This document shows positions 22,646-32,074 of a DNA stretch of 32,170 nt, piece by piece. Position numbers and translations under genes: made by a program. The stretch spans positions 1 to 32,170 of the forward strand of contig PGYU01000027.1 of the NCBI GenBank assembly GCA_002839825.1, given 5' to 3'. The notes beneath the pieces are model-generated. The model saw only the letters and a program-made list of their open reading frames with translations. It was not told the DNA's origin and searched no databases. The DNA comes from Ignavibacteriae bacterium HGW-Ignavibacteriae-1. Lineage in GTDB: Bacteria; Bacteroidota; Ignavibacteria; Kapaibacteriales; UBA2268. How positions within the stretch are numbered: position 1 is the first letter of the stretch; each line of letters begins with the position of its first letter.

Positions 22646-25264
22646 ATGAAAAATGCAATTTACCTAATAATTTTATTATCATTTATTAGTAATGAATCAT
22701 TTGCTCAAGCTGTCACTCCCGACAGAGTCAAACGTAGCGAGTCAAATCCCGATTTTCACAAACAAAGACGTGAATGGTTAGAAAGCATGCATCGTGCCGA
22801 GCCCGGAGTTGATTGGAAAATCATCGATCGTGAAGTACGCGAATATCGTCGCAATGAAATTAATCAACTACGGCAAGAGCTCGGCTTTAAAGACCCGAAC
22901 TTGTTCTTGAATACTGTTGCTGCAAACGGAAGTGTAGTGGGCAAGTGGAAGGAGAGAGGAAGCAATAACCAATCCGGTAGAATTCATTGTTGCGATATTG
23001 ATTTTAGTCGTGAATTAATTTATGCTGCATCATCAGGTGGGAACGTTTGGCGAGGCACGCTAGATGGCGAAGATTGGACTTGCCTCAATAACTCATTCAA
23101 ATTCAATATCCGAGATTTAAGAATACTTAAAGTTGGTGATAAGAATCGAATTATTGTGTTCGACCAACGTAATGTCTTTTATTCCGATGATGAGGGCTTA
23201 ACTTGGCATAAATCAAATGGACTGCAAAATGTAGAATCCACAGGCTATATTTCTCGCGGGATTTCCGTTAAGGTAAACTCGAATCAGGGTGCTGTTGAAA
23301 AAGACAATTCGGATATTTTGTACTTGCTTGCCAACGAAAATATCAGTGGACAAAAGACGAGTATATACTATTCTACTGATAGTGGCGAGTCATTCGATGC
23401 ATTCAGAACTCATGTTCGCCAAGAGGCAATTGATATTTGGGGCAGTGATTCGGGCGACCCGAACTTGTATTTGTTTCATCGTGATTCGACATTTTTTATA
23501 AATGCCGTTGCAAATGGTGAGAAAATCAAATTTCAATCTCTTTTCCCGAGCTATGAACTTCTTGATAACCCAAGGTTTTATGCTAAGGGTGCAGTAAGCA
23601 ACGGCAAAACTGTAGTTTATTTAGCTATCAGACTTGGCAATGAAGCACAACGTTATGTGCAAAAAACAACTGATGGCGGCAAAACTTGGAATGATGGGGG
23701 TATAGTGCCTACCGATATGTTCATGTGGAACAGCTTTGGAGTCTCGAAATCAAATCCCGATGTGTTATTCATGGGTGGAGTAAATTGTTTTAAAAGCACT
23801 AACAGTGGAGCTACTTGGTCACTAATCAACGAATGGTATGATTATTACAACGACCCGCTTAATAAACTTCATGCAGATATTCCCGAAATCAAATCCTTCA
23901 TGTCGCCCGAAGGCGAAGAAATAATCTTGATTTCTACTGATGGCGGTCTATATCGTACTTATGGAGATTCTGACAATATAGTTAATATTTCACTTAGCAA
24001 ACTCAACGTATCTCAATATTATTCAATTTATACTTATAACACACCAAATCAAATAATTTATGTCGGTAGCCAAGACCAAGGATTCCAACGCAGCGAACCT
24101 TTTCGAGATGCTGTACTTGATTTCGAACAAACTATAAGCGGCGATTACGGCAGCATTAGCTCCGGCGATTATGGTAAAAGTCTATGGACTGTCTATCCGG
24201 GCTTTGCAATGATTTTTCCCGATGCTACCAAGTCTAATCAACGCTACACATGGAATTTCCCTCAATCTTATGGCAACAGAGTTTGGATGCCGCCAATAGT
24301 AGCAGTGCCGGGTTATCCGAATCTTGCTTACATTGCTCCGGGCGGGTCCGGGGATTTTTCGACCTTATGGAGGCTTGAATTTCTCCCGGGCGGAGGAATT
24401 TCTGCCGGTGAATTGCCTTATAAATTTGACCAAAACATTGGTCAAAATGATGTTACTGCGATTGGAATTTCCGAATTGGATATTGACTATATGTACGTAG
24501 TAACAAGATTGGGCAAATTTTACAATACTACTAATAGAGGTGGTACGTGGACAGAAACTATGGGATTTACAGGTCCCGGGTATAATTATCTTCACGGAAC
24601 AAAAGTTTTACCCTCAAGAGCCCATCTCGGAACTATTTACATTGCAGGCAGTGGCTACTCCTCTTCTCCGATTTACGTTTCTCGTAATAATGGAATTTCA
24701 TTTGAGGCGATGAATAACGGAATGCCGCCGACTATGGTATATGACTTGGCTGCATCGGCAGACGAAGAGGTGCTCTTTGCTGCGACTTCGTCCGGACCCT
24801 ATATCTACATCAAAAACCACAATAAATGGTATCACATTGGCGGATTGGAAAGCCCTGACCAAAATTATTGGTCTGTAAACTATTTGGACGACAAGAAAAT
24901 TGCACGATTTGCTACTTATGGCAGAGGTATTTGGGATTTTGAAATATCACATTTGACAACTACTTCGATTGAGGAAAATCAAAATATAAGCTCTAATCGT
25001 TTGAAAGTGTTCCCCAATCCTGCAACGGACTTTGTCAATGTAGAATTCGGAACTACGCTTGGCAAACCGACTATAATTAAATTGTACGACATTGCCGGCA
25101 ATGTTATTGCAATTTTGCACGATGAAATTGCAGGTAGCGAAAAATTGACCTTAGATATAAATTTGCAAAAAATATCAGGATCTAAAATAAATTCTGGCAA
25201 CTATTTGCTCGTGGCTACTTCAGGAAACTCAACTGAGTATTTCAAATTGAGCATTGTAAGATAA
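22646..25264 (+). CDS. Exported sortilin/BNR-like propeller protein with T9SS sorting domain
   Basis: 872 residues with a signal peptide (to about SFAQA, residue 22). A basic, charged segment follows (HKQRREWLESMHRAEPG), then GKWKERGSNNQSGRI, typical of large VPS10/sortilin-like exported proteins of this phylum. Asp-box turns recur along the body: YYSTDSGESFDAF, QKTTDGGKTWNDGG, FKSTNSGATWSLI, YNTTNRGGTWTET, YVSRNNGISFEAM. The sorting domain (from about 789) has LKVFPNPATDFVNVEF, IIKLYDIAGNVIA and NSGNYLLVATSG. A cell-surface or secreted β-propeller; no catalytic residues of sialidases or glycosidases can be identified. It converges on the SixA gene nine bases away. Confidence 0.86.
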   Translation: MKNAIYLIILLSFISNESFAQAVTPDRVKRSESNPDFHKQRREWLESMHRAEPGVDWKIIDREVREYRRNEINQLRQELGFKDPNLFLNTVAANGSVVGKWKERGSNNQSGRIHCCDIDFSRELIYAASSGGNVWRGTLDGEDWTCLNNSFKFNIRDLRILKVGDKNRIIVFDQRNVFYSDDEGLTWHKSNGLQNVESTGYISRGISVKVNSNQGAVEKDNSDILYLLANENISGQKTSIYYSTDSGESFDAFRTHVRQEAIDIWGSDSGDPNLYLFHRDSTFFINAVANGEKIKFQSLFPSYELLDNPRFYAKGAVSNGKTVVYLAIRLGNEAQRYVQKTTDGGKTWNDGGIVPTDMFMWNSFGVSKSNPDVLFMGGVNCFKSTNSGATWSLINEWYDYYNDPLNKLHADIPEIKSFMSPEGEEIILISTDGGLYRTYGDSDNIVNISLSKLNVSQYYSIYTYNTPNQIIYVGSQDQGFQRSEPFRDAVLDFEQTISGDYGSISSGDYGKSLWTVYPGFAMIFPDATKSNQRYTWNFPQSYGNRVWMPPIVAVPGYPNLAYIAPGGSGDFSTLWRLEFLPGGGISAGELPYKFDQNIGQNDVTAIGISELDIDYMYVVTRLGKFYNTTNRGGTWTETMGFTGPGYNYLHGTKVLPSRAHLGTIYIAGSGYSSSPIYVSRNNGISFEAMNNGMPPTMVYDLAASADEEVLFAATSSGPYIYIKNHNKWYHIGGLESPDQNYWSVNYLDDKKIARFATYGRGIWDFEISHLTTTSIEENQNISSNRLKVFPNPATDFVNVEFGTTLGKPTIIKLYDIAGNVIAILHDEIAGSEKLTLDINLQKISGSKINSGNYLLVATSGNSTEYFKLSIVR

Positions 25265-25273
25265 AGCCCCGGA

Positions 25274-25789
25274 TTAATCGGATAAGTTTTCTTTCTGGAA
25301 ATACATTTTCGGGAAGATAAAGAACCGAAGAGCGCCATTTTCGCTCAGAACTTGTTCCCAATTCTGCACTTTGAAATCTATGCAGACTATACCGCATGTA
25401 GGTACATTTTCGAAATAATCACCTGTCAGAAAACCTGCTAAAGAGCTTATATCGGGGTTGTGTCCAAATATGAAAACTGTACTATTATTATTGTCTAATT
25501 GCGAAATAAGCTTGGAAACATACTTTTGACCCTTTTCATAAATCCCAATGTCGAATTTTAGATTTTTCTCGCCATAATCTAATGCATCAGCGAAAATTGT
25601 AGCTGTAATTTTGGCACGTATAGCCGGAGACGAAATCATCAAATCCGGCTTTAACTCTTTAGTTTTCAATACATCTGCCAAGAATGGAGCATCACGTAAG
25701 CCACGCTTATTTAAGGGTCTTTCAAAATCACTCCAATCAGGATTGTCCCAACTCGATTTTGCATGTCTGACTAATACTATAGTTTTCAT
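25274..25789 (-). CDS. SixA-type histidine phosphatase
   Basis: 171 residues of the histidine phosphatase superfamily, short SixA-like branch. The catalytic RHG-type motif appears as Arg8-His9-Ala10 (VLVRHAKSSW), with Arg58 (SSPAIRAK) and the second His110 (IFGHNPDIS). The RHA form is usual in SixA. SixA relatives remove phosphate from phosphohistidine in phosphorelay or PTS proteins. Its ATG overlaps the stop of the LCP gene by one base (TAATG on the minus strand), so the two are translationally coupled. Confidence 0.88.
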   Translation of the reverse strand: MKTIVLVRHAKSSWDNPDWSDFERPLNKRGLRDAPFLADVLKTKELKPDLMISSPAIRAKITATIFADALDYGEKNLKFDIGIYEKGQKYVSKLISQLDNNNSTVFIFGHNPDISSLAGFLTGDYFENVPTCGIVCIDFKVQNWEQVLSENGALRFFIFPKMYFQKENLSD

Positions 25790-27120
25790 TAATTATTCTT
25801 TAATTTGAATAAATCGTCTTCATCTTTGACCTTGTTTTTAACTTCGGTTGCACTCACAGTATCTTTCATCATCATATAGGCAGTTTGTAGATTTTCGCTT
25901 ATTGCGGTTCGAATATCATACCTGTCAGTCGAATCATCAATCTGAAACCATGCTTTTTGTTCAAAATATATTTTCAAATTATTTATAACTTGAGATGGGT
26001 TTTTGATAGTATCACCCACAATCTTATCAATACGTTGTCTCAGCACTTTGTAAATATATTCTGAATCGTCGTAGTTTTGGTCTTTACTTGTGTCTTTCCT
26101 TGATTTTGAATGTGCAGCGTCAATTTTAGATGTCAGATGCAATAGCGTCAATGGGTTTGAAAAATCATAAACCTTGTATTCAATAGGGAAAGAAGGGCGA
26201 ATTTTGATAGTTATGTCTTCAACATTTCCACTAAAACCGTTTTCTTCAAGTAAATGCAGTATTTCTTTGAATTTAGAGGTATTCAAATTTGATTCAATCA
26301 ACGATAAAACACCTCGAATGATAACTTCGCCTTTAATACCATGTAAATTTGAAAAATTATTCGATATCATTTGCCTCATGAATTGAGCTTGATTATAAAC
26401 TCTTTGGTAATCATCACCGCCAAGAGCTTGTCTGGAGCGTAAAATTTTCAAAGTAGATTGTGGTTTTTCGTGTCCTAACCATTCGATTATGCCAATTGCT
26501 TGCGAAAAGCCAAATTCGCCCCAATAGTGGATTTTGTCTAATCCGGCAATTGAAGCAACTTCTTTCAGATAAGCATTCCTGCCTTTGGCACGCATAGTAG
26601 CAAGTTTGTTGAATCCGGTTGTATCTTCAAATCCGGCGTCAGCATATGTATCTCGTGGAAGAGAAATTATTTCGATTTTGCCACTATCTGCTAAAATTGA
26701 AATAACATGATTTGCATCAGCATGCTTGAAACGTTGTCCAAGTCTCGAATCCACTCCTGTAACTGCAATATTGATTCGTCTGCCGTTATAAACTCTTCGC
26801 ACATACTTACCGGCTTTATCATCGAATTTGTCTTCAGGGGCATGACCCGGGTCATCACTTAATTTGATGATTTTTACCGAAGTATCAGATTCAGGCATTA
26901 AAGATTTCAAAAAGGTTGAATCAAATGTTCGAACAGCATTTTCATCATCAACCGATGAATCTAACTTTAACGTGGAATATAGTGATGCGATATTCTCCGG
27001 TCTTGTAAATTGGGTGCCGAATGTAAGATACATCATCAGTAGCAACGAACCACCAATTACTATAAACAGTAATAGTACTAAGATTATTATCCATTTTAAT
27101 TTGAAACGACGATTTTTCAC
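25789..27120 (-). CDS. LytR-CpsA-Psr (LCP) family protein
   Basis: 443 residues. One N-terminal membrane segment (11-31) follows a basic tail, so the body faces the periplasm. The LCP domain spans about 115-275: INIAVTGVDSRLG (Asp124, Arg126), HADANHVISILAD (Asp135), IEIISLPRDTY (Pro155-Arg156-Asp157), and LRSRQALGGDDYQRVYNQAQF, the counterpart of the usual RGxxxxDxxRxxRQ. In Gram-positives the family attaches polymers to peptidoglycan; in Gram-negatives its role is less clear. The ~165-residue C-terminal part has no recognised domain. Confidence 0.86.
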   Translation of the reverse strand: MKNRRFKLKWIIILVLLLFIVIGGSLLLMMYLTFGTQFTRPENIASLYSTLKLDSSVDDENAVRTFDSTFLKSLMPESDTSVKIIKLSDDPGHAPEDKFDDKAGKYVRRVYNGRRINIAVTGVDSRLGQRFKHADANHVISILADSGKIEIISLPRDTYADAGFEDTTGFNKLATMRAKGRNAYLKEVASIAGLDKIHYWGEFGFSQAIGIIEWLGHEKPQSTLKILRSRQALGGDDYQRVYNQAQFMRQMISNNFSNLHGIKGEVIIRGVLSLIESNLNTSKFKEILHLLEENGFSGNVEDITIKIRPSFPIEYKVYDFSNPLTLLHLTSKIDAAHSKSRKDTSKDQNYDDSEYIYKVLRQRIDKIVGDTIKNPSQVINNLKIYFEQKAWFQIDDSTDRYDIRTAISENLQTAYMMMKDTVSATEVKNKVKDEDDLFKLKNN

Positions 27121-27182
27121 TTTGTAACCCTAATTATACTAAAACTTAATATATTTGTAAAAAAATTCACAAAAAAAGTACT

Positions 27183-27190
27183 CAAATATA
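27183..27190 (-). promoter_or_regulatory. Possible -7 element for the LCP-sixA operon
   Basis: On the minus strand this reads TATATTTG, matching the Bacteroidota TAnnTTTG box, about 63 bases before the LCP start. The expected TTTG at -33 is not well matched, so support is limited. Confidence 0.3.
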
Positions 27191-27222
27191 ATCAATTTAT
27201 TCTTACGACTCAATAGGTCGTT

Positions 27223-27254
27223 TTTGTGATTAGATTTGAATTTTGTTATGTTTG
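27223..27254 (+). promoter_or_regulatory. Bacteroidota-type promoter before ppk2
   Basis: TTTG (27223-27226) and TATGTTTG (27247-27254) are separated by 20 bases. This matches the TTTG / TAnnTTTG consensus of the main Bacteroidota sigma factor, about 50 bases before the ppk2 start. Confidence 0.45.
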
Positions 27255-27305
27255 TAAAGTTTTTTTTCTTAATCTGCTTTGAATAATTAATTTGGAGTGT
27301 TTGGT

Positions 27306-28112
27306 ATGGCAAAGGACAAAAAAAATTCTAAGAACAACGGCATAGACAAAAAGCTTTATGAGAGCGAGTTAGAACGGCTTCAGTTGGAACTTGTGAAGTT
27401 GCAATATTGGATAAAAAAGGAGGGACTGAAGGTTTGTGTGCTGTTCGAAGGACGAGATGCAGCAGGAAAAGGCGGCATCATCAAAAGGATTCAAGAGCCT
27501 CTGAACCCACGTGGAGCAAATGTGGTAGCACTGACTAAGCCAACTGAACGAGAGCTTACTCAATGGTATTTCCAACGCTATATTACTCATCTTCCTGCAG
27601 CCGGTGAAATTGTGATTTTTGACCGTAGTTGGTATAATCGTGCAGGTGTAGAACATGTCATGGGATTCTGCACAAAACACGAATACGATGAATTCATGAG
27701 GTCATGTCCGGAATTCGAGAAAATGCTTGTGCGTTCCGGCATCATTCTAATCAAATATTGGATTACAGTTGAAGAAGATGAACAAGAAAAACGTTTCAGA
27801 GACAGAGCAAGAGATCCAAGTCGCAGATGGAAGTTATCCGATATTGATATCGCTTCATGGGATAAATGGGAAGAATACTCCAGAGCTAAGGACATTATGA
27901 TTCGTCTGACTGATATTCCCGAATCTCCTTGGTATAACGTGGATTGTAACGACAAAAAGCAGGGAAGATTAAATTGTATCGCTCATTTGTTGGGTCAAAT
28001 ACCTTACAAAGATGTCATACCGCCACCGATGGAATTGCCCGAACGAACTATTGACAGCACTTATGTGCGACCTCCGAAAAACGAAATTAGATATGTACAT
28101 GAAATTTATTAA
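27306..28112 (+). CDS. ppk2: Polyphosphate kinase 2 family protein
   Basis: 268 residues of the PPK2 family (one-domain type). Walker A is GRDAAGKGG (49-57, Lys55), with Asp51 in the family-specific position. The lid region PTERELTQWYFQRY is at 79-92, and Walker B is IVIFDRSWYNRAGVEHVMGF (Asp106). FRDRARDPSRRWKLSDID and the C-terminal DCNDKKQGRLNCI are also typical. It transfers phosphate between polyphosphate and nucleotides; which nucleotide is favoured cannot be read here. The ATG at 27306 is preferred over a GTG at 27297, because SD-like GGAG (27294-27297) overlaps the latter and is eight bases from the ATG. It ends at a two-way terminator. Confidence 0.93.
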   Translation: MAKDKKNSKNNGIDKKLYESELERLQLELVKLQYWIKKEGLKVCVLFEGRDAAGKGGIIKRIQEPLNPRGANVVALTKPTERELTQWYFQRYITHLPAAGEIVIFDRSWYNRAGVEHVMGFCTKHEYDEFMRSCPEFEKMLVRSGIILIKYWITVEEDEQEKRFRDRARDPSRRWKLSDIDIASWDKWEEYSRAKDIMIRLTDIPESPWYNVDCNDKKQGRLNCIAHLLGQIPYKDVIPPPMELPERTIDSTYVRPPKNEIRYVHEIY

Positions 28113-28128
28113 GCCGGGCTATAAAATG

Positions 28129-28157
28129 AAAAAAGGGGCTTTAGTGCCCCTTGTTTT
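28129..28157. terminator. Two-way intrinsic terminator between ppk2 and tRNA-fMet
   Basis: Stem AAGGGGC/GCCCCTT with a 6-base loop (28133-28152). On the plus strand it is followed by TTGTTTT-like sequence; on the minus strand by six T. It therefore serves both ppk2 and the convergent initiator tRNA. Confidence 0.82.
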
Positions 28158-28163
28158 CGGTTG

Positions 28164-28236
<73 letters not shown>

Positions 28237-28319
28237 ATCATTTAGACTACAAAAATACGCATTTTTATTGACTTAACCAAACTTTACTTAGATTTTTATC
28301 ATAAATTAAAAAATAACAC

Positions 28320-31300
28320 ATGAATCGCTTCACAGATGAACAGTTAAAAGCCTTTGATTCGAATATTCATATTTCTGTAAATGCAAATGCCGGCTCGGGC
28401 AAGACGTCCGTACTTATAGAACGATACTTGCGTTTGGTGCTGAACGAGTTTGCCCACGGCAATAGAAATATCAATTCGGTTGTCGCCATAACCTTTACCA
28501 AATTAGCCGCTCAGGAAATGCGTTCACGAATTATCATCAAAATAGAAAAATTGATTGATGAATTTGATGATAATATCAAAAGGGAATATAACACAAATTT
28601 GAAAGATTTGAAGATTATTCGCGAAAAAATGAGTGTTGCACCTGTAATGACCATTCACAGCTTTTGTTATTCGCTGCTACGGGAATTTCCTATCGAAGCC
28701 GATATTTCTCCCAATTACTCCGAACTTGACGAATACGAAGCCTTTCTGTACAAAAAAGCAGCAATTGACGAAGTGATTGAAAATATCTATGCCGAACCTG
28801 ATAATTTTCCCTCAGAATTTGAACTTCTCGTTCGTTACGGCATGAATCTAATCAATACCAATGTAACGCTGATGCTGAATTCTAAAGAAAAGTTTCGCGA
28901 AATCAAACAAATTTACACTCGAGATAATTCCCAACTTATTGATGATTTGCAAGATTTCTTTCGGTCAGCTTTTGCAAATTTTTTCAGCAAATTAAGAGAT
29001 TTTACCCACAGCGTAGGCTATGATTATAATAAAATAAAGCCGGAAGCCGAAGACATCGTAAATGTTGCAATGCTTAGAATTGCCACGGAAGTGCTACTCT
29101 TGAGTGATTTGTTGGATATTTACGATAAACTGGCATCAATCAAATTGAGCAGATGCAACTTTTTCACAAAATACAATGATTTCCTTTGTGATAATCATCC
29201 GGAAATTGAAATAAATTTGATTCGTGAATTTTATAAGGATTACTACAAAAATTGGGATTTGTGTGGCAAATATTTTGATGATGTCCGTGCTTTGATTAGT
29301 ATTTCCGATATGGCACTTGAAACTTTGATGAACAAGCAGCACGATGAAGCGAAATATGATTTTGACGATTCGATGCTTTTTACGCTTGATTTGTTGGAGC
29401 GAAATGCTTTCGATGCTCGGAAAAAAATCGCAAGCCGAATCAAATATCTCATGGTGGACGAGTTCCAAGATACGAATGCACTACAATACGAAATCATCAA
29501 ACATATAATGGAAATTAACGATTCAGTTCCACCGCAAAACAGACTTTTCATAGTCGGCGACCCAAAGCAAAGTATTTATGGATTTCGCTCTGCGGATGTC
29601 AAAGTTTTCGGAACAGCTACTGAGGACATTGTCAAGCTAAATTCGGAGAAGGCTTTAGAGACTCCTTCAAATATCGGAAAGCAAAATCTGACTGTGACAT
29701 TTCGACTTCGTCCGGTTCTGACAGCATTCAACAATTTGATATTCAATAGTCTGATGGGTGCTGAGGGACAAGCAAAATCTTCTGAATACGAAGTGTCGTA
29801 TTCGCCATTTGTAGCCGGTAGAATGGTCGAGGAACTTAAGCAAAGTGTTGCTGAAACTGATACATTGAGCAATCATCTCGGCAGTGTTCATTGCTTGGTG
29901 GCAGTCAATGAATACGTGGATACGAAACAAATTTTGGACGATTTGCTAACTAATACTGACGCACAGCCTGATTCCCACAAGAAGGAAGAGGATTTAGTTG
30001 TCAATTTTATTCTTAAAATTGTTAATGGCGAGACAGATTTAACCGTCAAAGATGAACAAATAGGCGAGAGATTGCCCTGCCTTGGCGATATTGCAATTTT
30101 GTGCAGAAAAAAGAAGAGCATTCAGACAATTGCAAACGCTTTGATGCATCATAATCTGCCATATGTCATAAGCTCCGGACGCGGCTTTTACGATGCACAG
30201 GAAGTCATTGACGTGATGTCATTTCTGACTTTTATCAATAGCCCCGCTGATGATTTGGCGTTAGCTTCAATTCTGAGGTCTCCTATGTTTGGGCTTGCCG
30301 ATTCAACGATTCTACGAATCTCACGTTTGAATAATTTCGATACATTATTTGAAAAATTAGCACATTTTATATCAAATCCTGAATTTAACGCAAACGCAAA
30401 AACTGCTCGAGCATTTGAAATTATCAATAGTTTTCTCGAAATTTCGGTAGAATTGCCACTCCCGAGATTGATAAATAAAATTATAACTGAAACTGCATAC
30501 ATTGGCTCGTGGTCGGGGCAACCTGCCATTCAGCAAATTAAAGCGAATTTGCAACAGCTAATCAAATTTTCGATTGCTTTTGAACGACGCGGATTTTCGA
30601 TGCTGCACGATTTCATCAAGCAATTTGAGATTTTGTCGGAAATATCCGGCGAAAAAGAGGCGTCATTCAATACTTCAGCCAATGCCGTAAAATTAATGAC
30701 ATGCCACGCATCCAAAGGTTTAGAATTCCCGATTGTGATTTTATACAATATGAATGTGCGAGCCGGCAAAAATTCCGTCTTAGATACAAACAAGGATTGC
30801 GGCGTAAAAATGAGCTTCAAACATGGTAATGCCGAATCTAACATACCGCTCAAATTAGATATCCCTGCACAGTTATATGTCAAGCAAAAGAACAAACAGG
30901 CTGAAACTGCTGAACTGAAAAGGCTTCTATACGTGGCTTGCACAAGAGCTAAAGACCATCTAATACTTTCGACCGAAATGAAAATCAATCAAAAAGGCGT
31001 GGCATCGTTGAGAGAATTTGCAGAACTGCTTCGTAACGCTGACCCAATATTTAGTCCCGCGTCACTTATCGCTATGGAAAAACTCAATTCCCCCGTCGAA
31101 GTGAGAACTTTCCAAGCTCGGCAGAGCATTTATTCGGATAATCGCGTTCAGGATGAAGCAATTCCATTCAAATTCAATATCAATTTTCATTTTCACGGCG
31201 ATGCACCCGAATCTCGAAAATATAAATTCGCAAGTAATCTAAACAAGGATGATGTTAAATTGCTCACCGGGCAATTCATTCCGGATAGCTTGGAGCAAGT

Positions 31301-32024
31301 AAATTACATTTCCGCCTCAAAATATGCACTTTTCCGCAACGATAAAAAAGCCTTTTCAGATAGGTACATACTCGGTTTGACAGATTCCTATCATGGTGGT
31401 GATACCGATATTGAACTAAGCGACACAAGAGATGATACACCGGGCACACAGTTCGGTTTGATAATTCACCACGTGTTTGAAAATTTGAGTTTATGGTTGG
31501 CGCAAGATGGTGATGTAAATATTGAAAAATTGCGAAAGCAATGTATTTCATCTTCGGAAAATTTTGGCATCATAAAACCCGAGATTATCGAAAGAGTCTT
31601 TGAAACTGTCTCAAAAACTGCATCAACGGGATTCTTTAGAGTTCATGCAGCCAATTTGCTCAATTCCGAGCAAGAAATCGTGTTGAATATGCCATTTAGG
31701 AATTCATTTTTAGTGGGAATTATTGATTTGCTTTTTGAGCGCGATGGTGACCATATCGAAGTCTGGGACTGGAAATCTAATGCTATAACAAATGAACAAA
31801 TCGGCGAAGTCGCTGCAAGTTATGTTCCACAGTTAGAATTCTACTCGTATCTCCTTTGGCGACGCTTCAAGAATGTCAAAAGCATCACTTGCCGCTTAAT
31901 TTTTACAAATATTGCAAGCGATGATAATAATGATTGGTGCTTTACATACAAAATTGATTCTTCAGAATTTGCCCAATTAAATGAAAGAATTGAAACAGAT
32001 TTTGATGAAATTTTATTACTTTAA
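28320..32024 (+). CDS. AddA/RecB-like UvrD-family helicase-nuclease
   Basis: 1234 residues, normal for AddA-type proteins. Helicase motifs in order: Q-motif FTDEQLKAF; Walker A NANAGSGKTS (Lys28); Ia AITFTKLAAQEMRSRI; TIHSFCYSLLREF; Walker B MVDEFQDT (Asp380, Glu381); III FIVGDPKQSIYGFRSAD; IV TVTFRLRP; V MTCHASKGLEFPIVIL; VI LLYVACTRAKDHLIL. The C-terminal PD-(D/E)XK nuclease has His1050 (GLIIHHVFE), Asp1136 (GIIDLLFE), Asp1150 and Lys1152 (VWDWKSN), and the QLEFYSYLL motif, all apparently intact. It unwinds and trims double-strand DNA ends for RecA-dependent repair. No AddB-like gene is next to it; the downstream gene is unrelated. Confidence 0.9.
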   Translation: MNRFTDEQLKAFDSNIHISVNANAGSGKTSVLIERYLRLVLNEFAHGNRNINSVVAITFTKLAAQEMRSRIIIKIEKLIDEFDDNIKREYNTNLKDLKIIREKMSVAPVMTIHSFCYSLLREFPIEADISPNYSELDEYEAFLYKKAAIDEVIENIYAEPDNFPSEFELLVRYGMNLINTNVTLMLNSKEKFREIKQIYTRDNSQLIDDLQDFFRSAFANFFSKLRDFTHSVGYDYNKIKPEAEDIVNVAMLRIATEVLLLSDLLDIYDKLASIKLSRCNFFTKYNDFLCDNHPEIEINLIREFYKDYYKNWDLCGKYFDDVRALISISDMALETLMNKQHDEAKYDFDDSMLFTLDLLERNAFDARKKIASRIKYLMVDEFQDTNALQYEIIKHIMEINDSVPPQNRLFIVGDPKQSIYGFRSADVKVFGTATEDIVKLNSEKALETPSNIGKQNLTVTFRLRPVLTAFNNLIFNSLMGAEGQAKSSEYEVSYSPFVAGRMVEELKQSVAETDTLSNHLGSVHCLVAVNEYVDTKQILDDLLTNTDAQPDSHKKEEDLVVNFILKIVNGETDLTVKDEQIGERLPCLGDIAILCRKKKSIQTIANALMHHNLPYVISSGRGFYDAQEVIDVMSFLTFINSPADDLALASILRSPMFGLADSTILRISRLNNFDTLFEKLAHFISNPEFNANAKTARAFEIINSFLEISVELPLPRLINKIITETAYIGSWSGQPAIQQIKANLQQLIKFSIAFERRGFSMLHDFIKQFEILSEISGEKEASFNTSANAVKLMTCHASKGLEFPIVILYNMNVRAGKNSVLDTNKDCGVKMSFKHGNAESNIPLKLDIPAQLYVKQKNKQAETAELKRLLYVACTRAKDHLILSTEMKINQKGVASLREFAELLRNADPIFSPASLIAMEKLNSPVEVRTFQARQSIYSDNRVQDEAIPFKFNINFHFHGDAPESRKYKFASNLNKDDVKLLTGQFIPDSLEQVNYISASKYALFRNDKKAFSDRYILGLTDSYHGGDTDIELSDTRDDTPGTQFGLIIHHVFENLSLWLAQDGDVNIEKLRKQCISSSENFGIIKPEIIERVFETVSKTASTGFFRVHAANLLNSEQEIVLNMPFRNSFLVGIIDLLFERDGDHIEVWDWKSNAITNEQIGEVAASYVPQLEFYSYLLWRRFKNVKSITCRLIFTNIASDDNNDWCFTYKIDSSEFAQLNERIETDFDEILLL

Positions 32025-32074
32025 AAGTTTAGAAATTTTACAAACATTTTATAGAAAAAAATGGAGAGAATAAT

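Noticed and set aside
27205-27225. Hairpin ACGAC/GTCGT followed by T-run
   Set aside because: Five-base stem in a divergent promoter region with no plus-strand gene ending before it; likely chance in AT-rich DNA.
27297-27305. GTG as start of ppk2
   Set aside because: The GTG overlaps the SD-like GGAG that is correctly placed for the ATG at 27306.
29136-30988. Several minus-strand frames over 90 codons within the helicase gene
   Set aside because: Antisense shadows of a continuous 1234-codon gene with all helicase motifs; no start signals or protein patterns.
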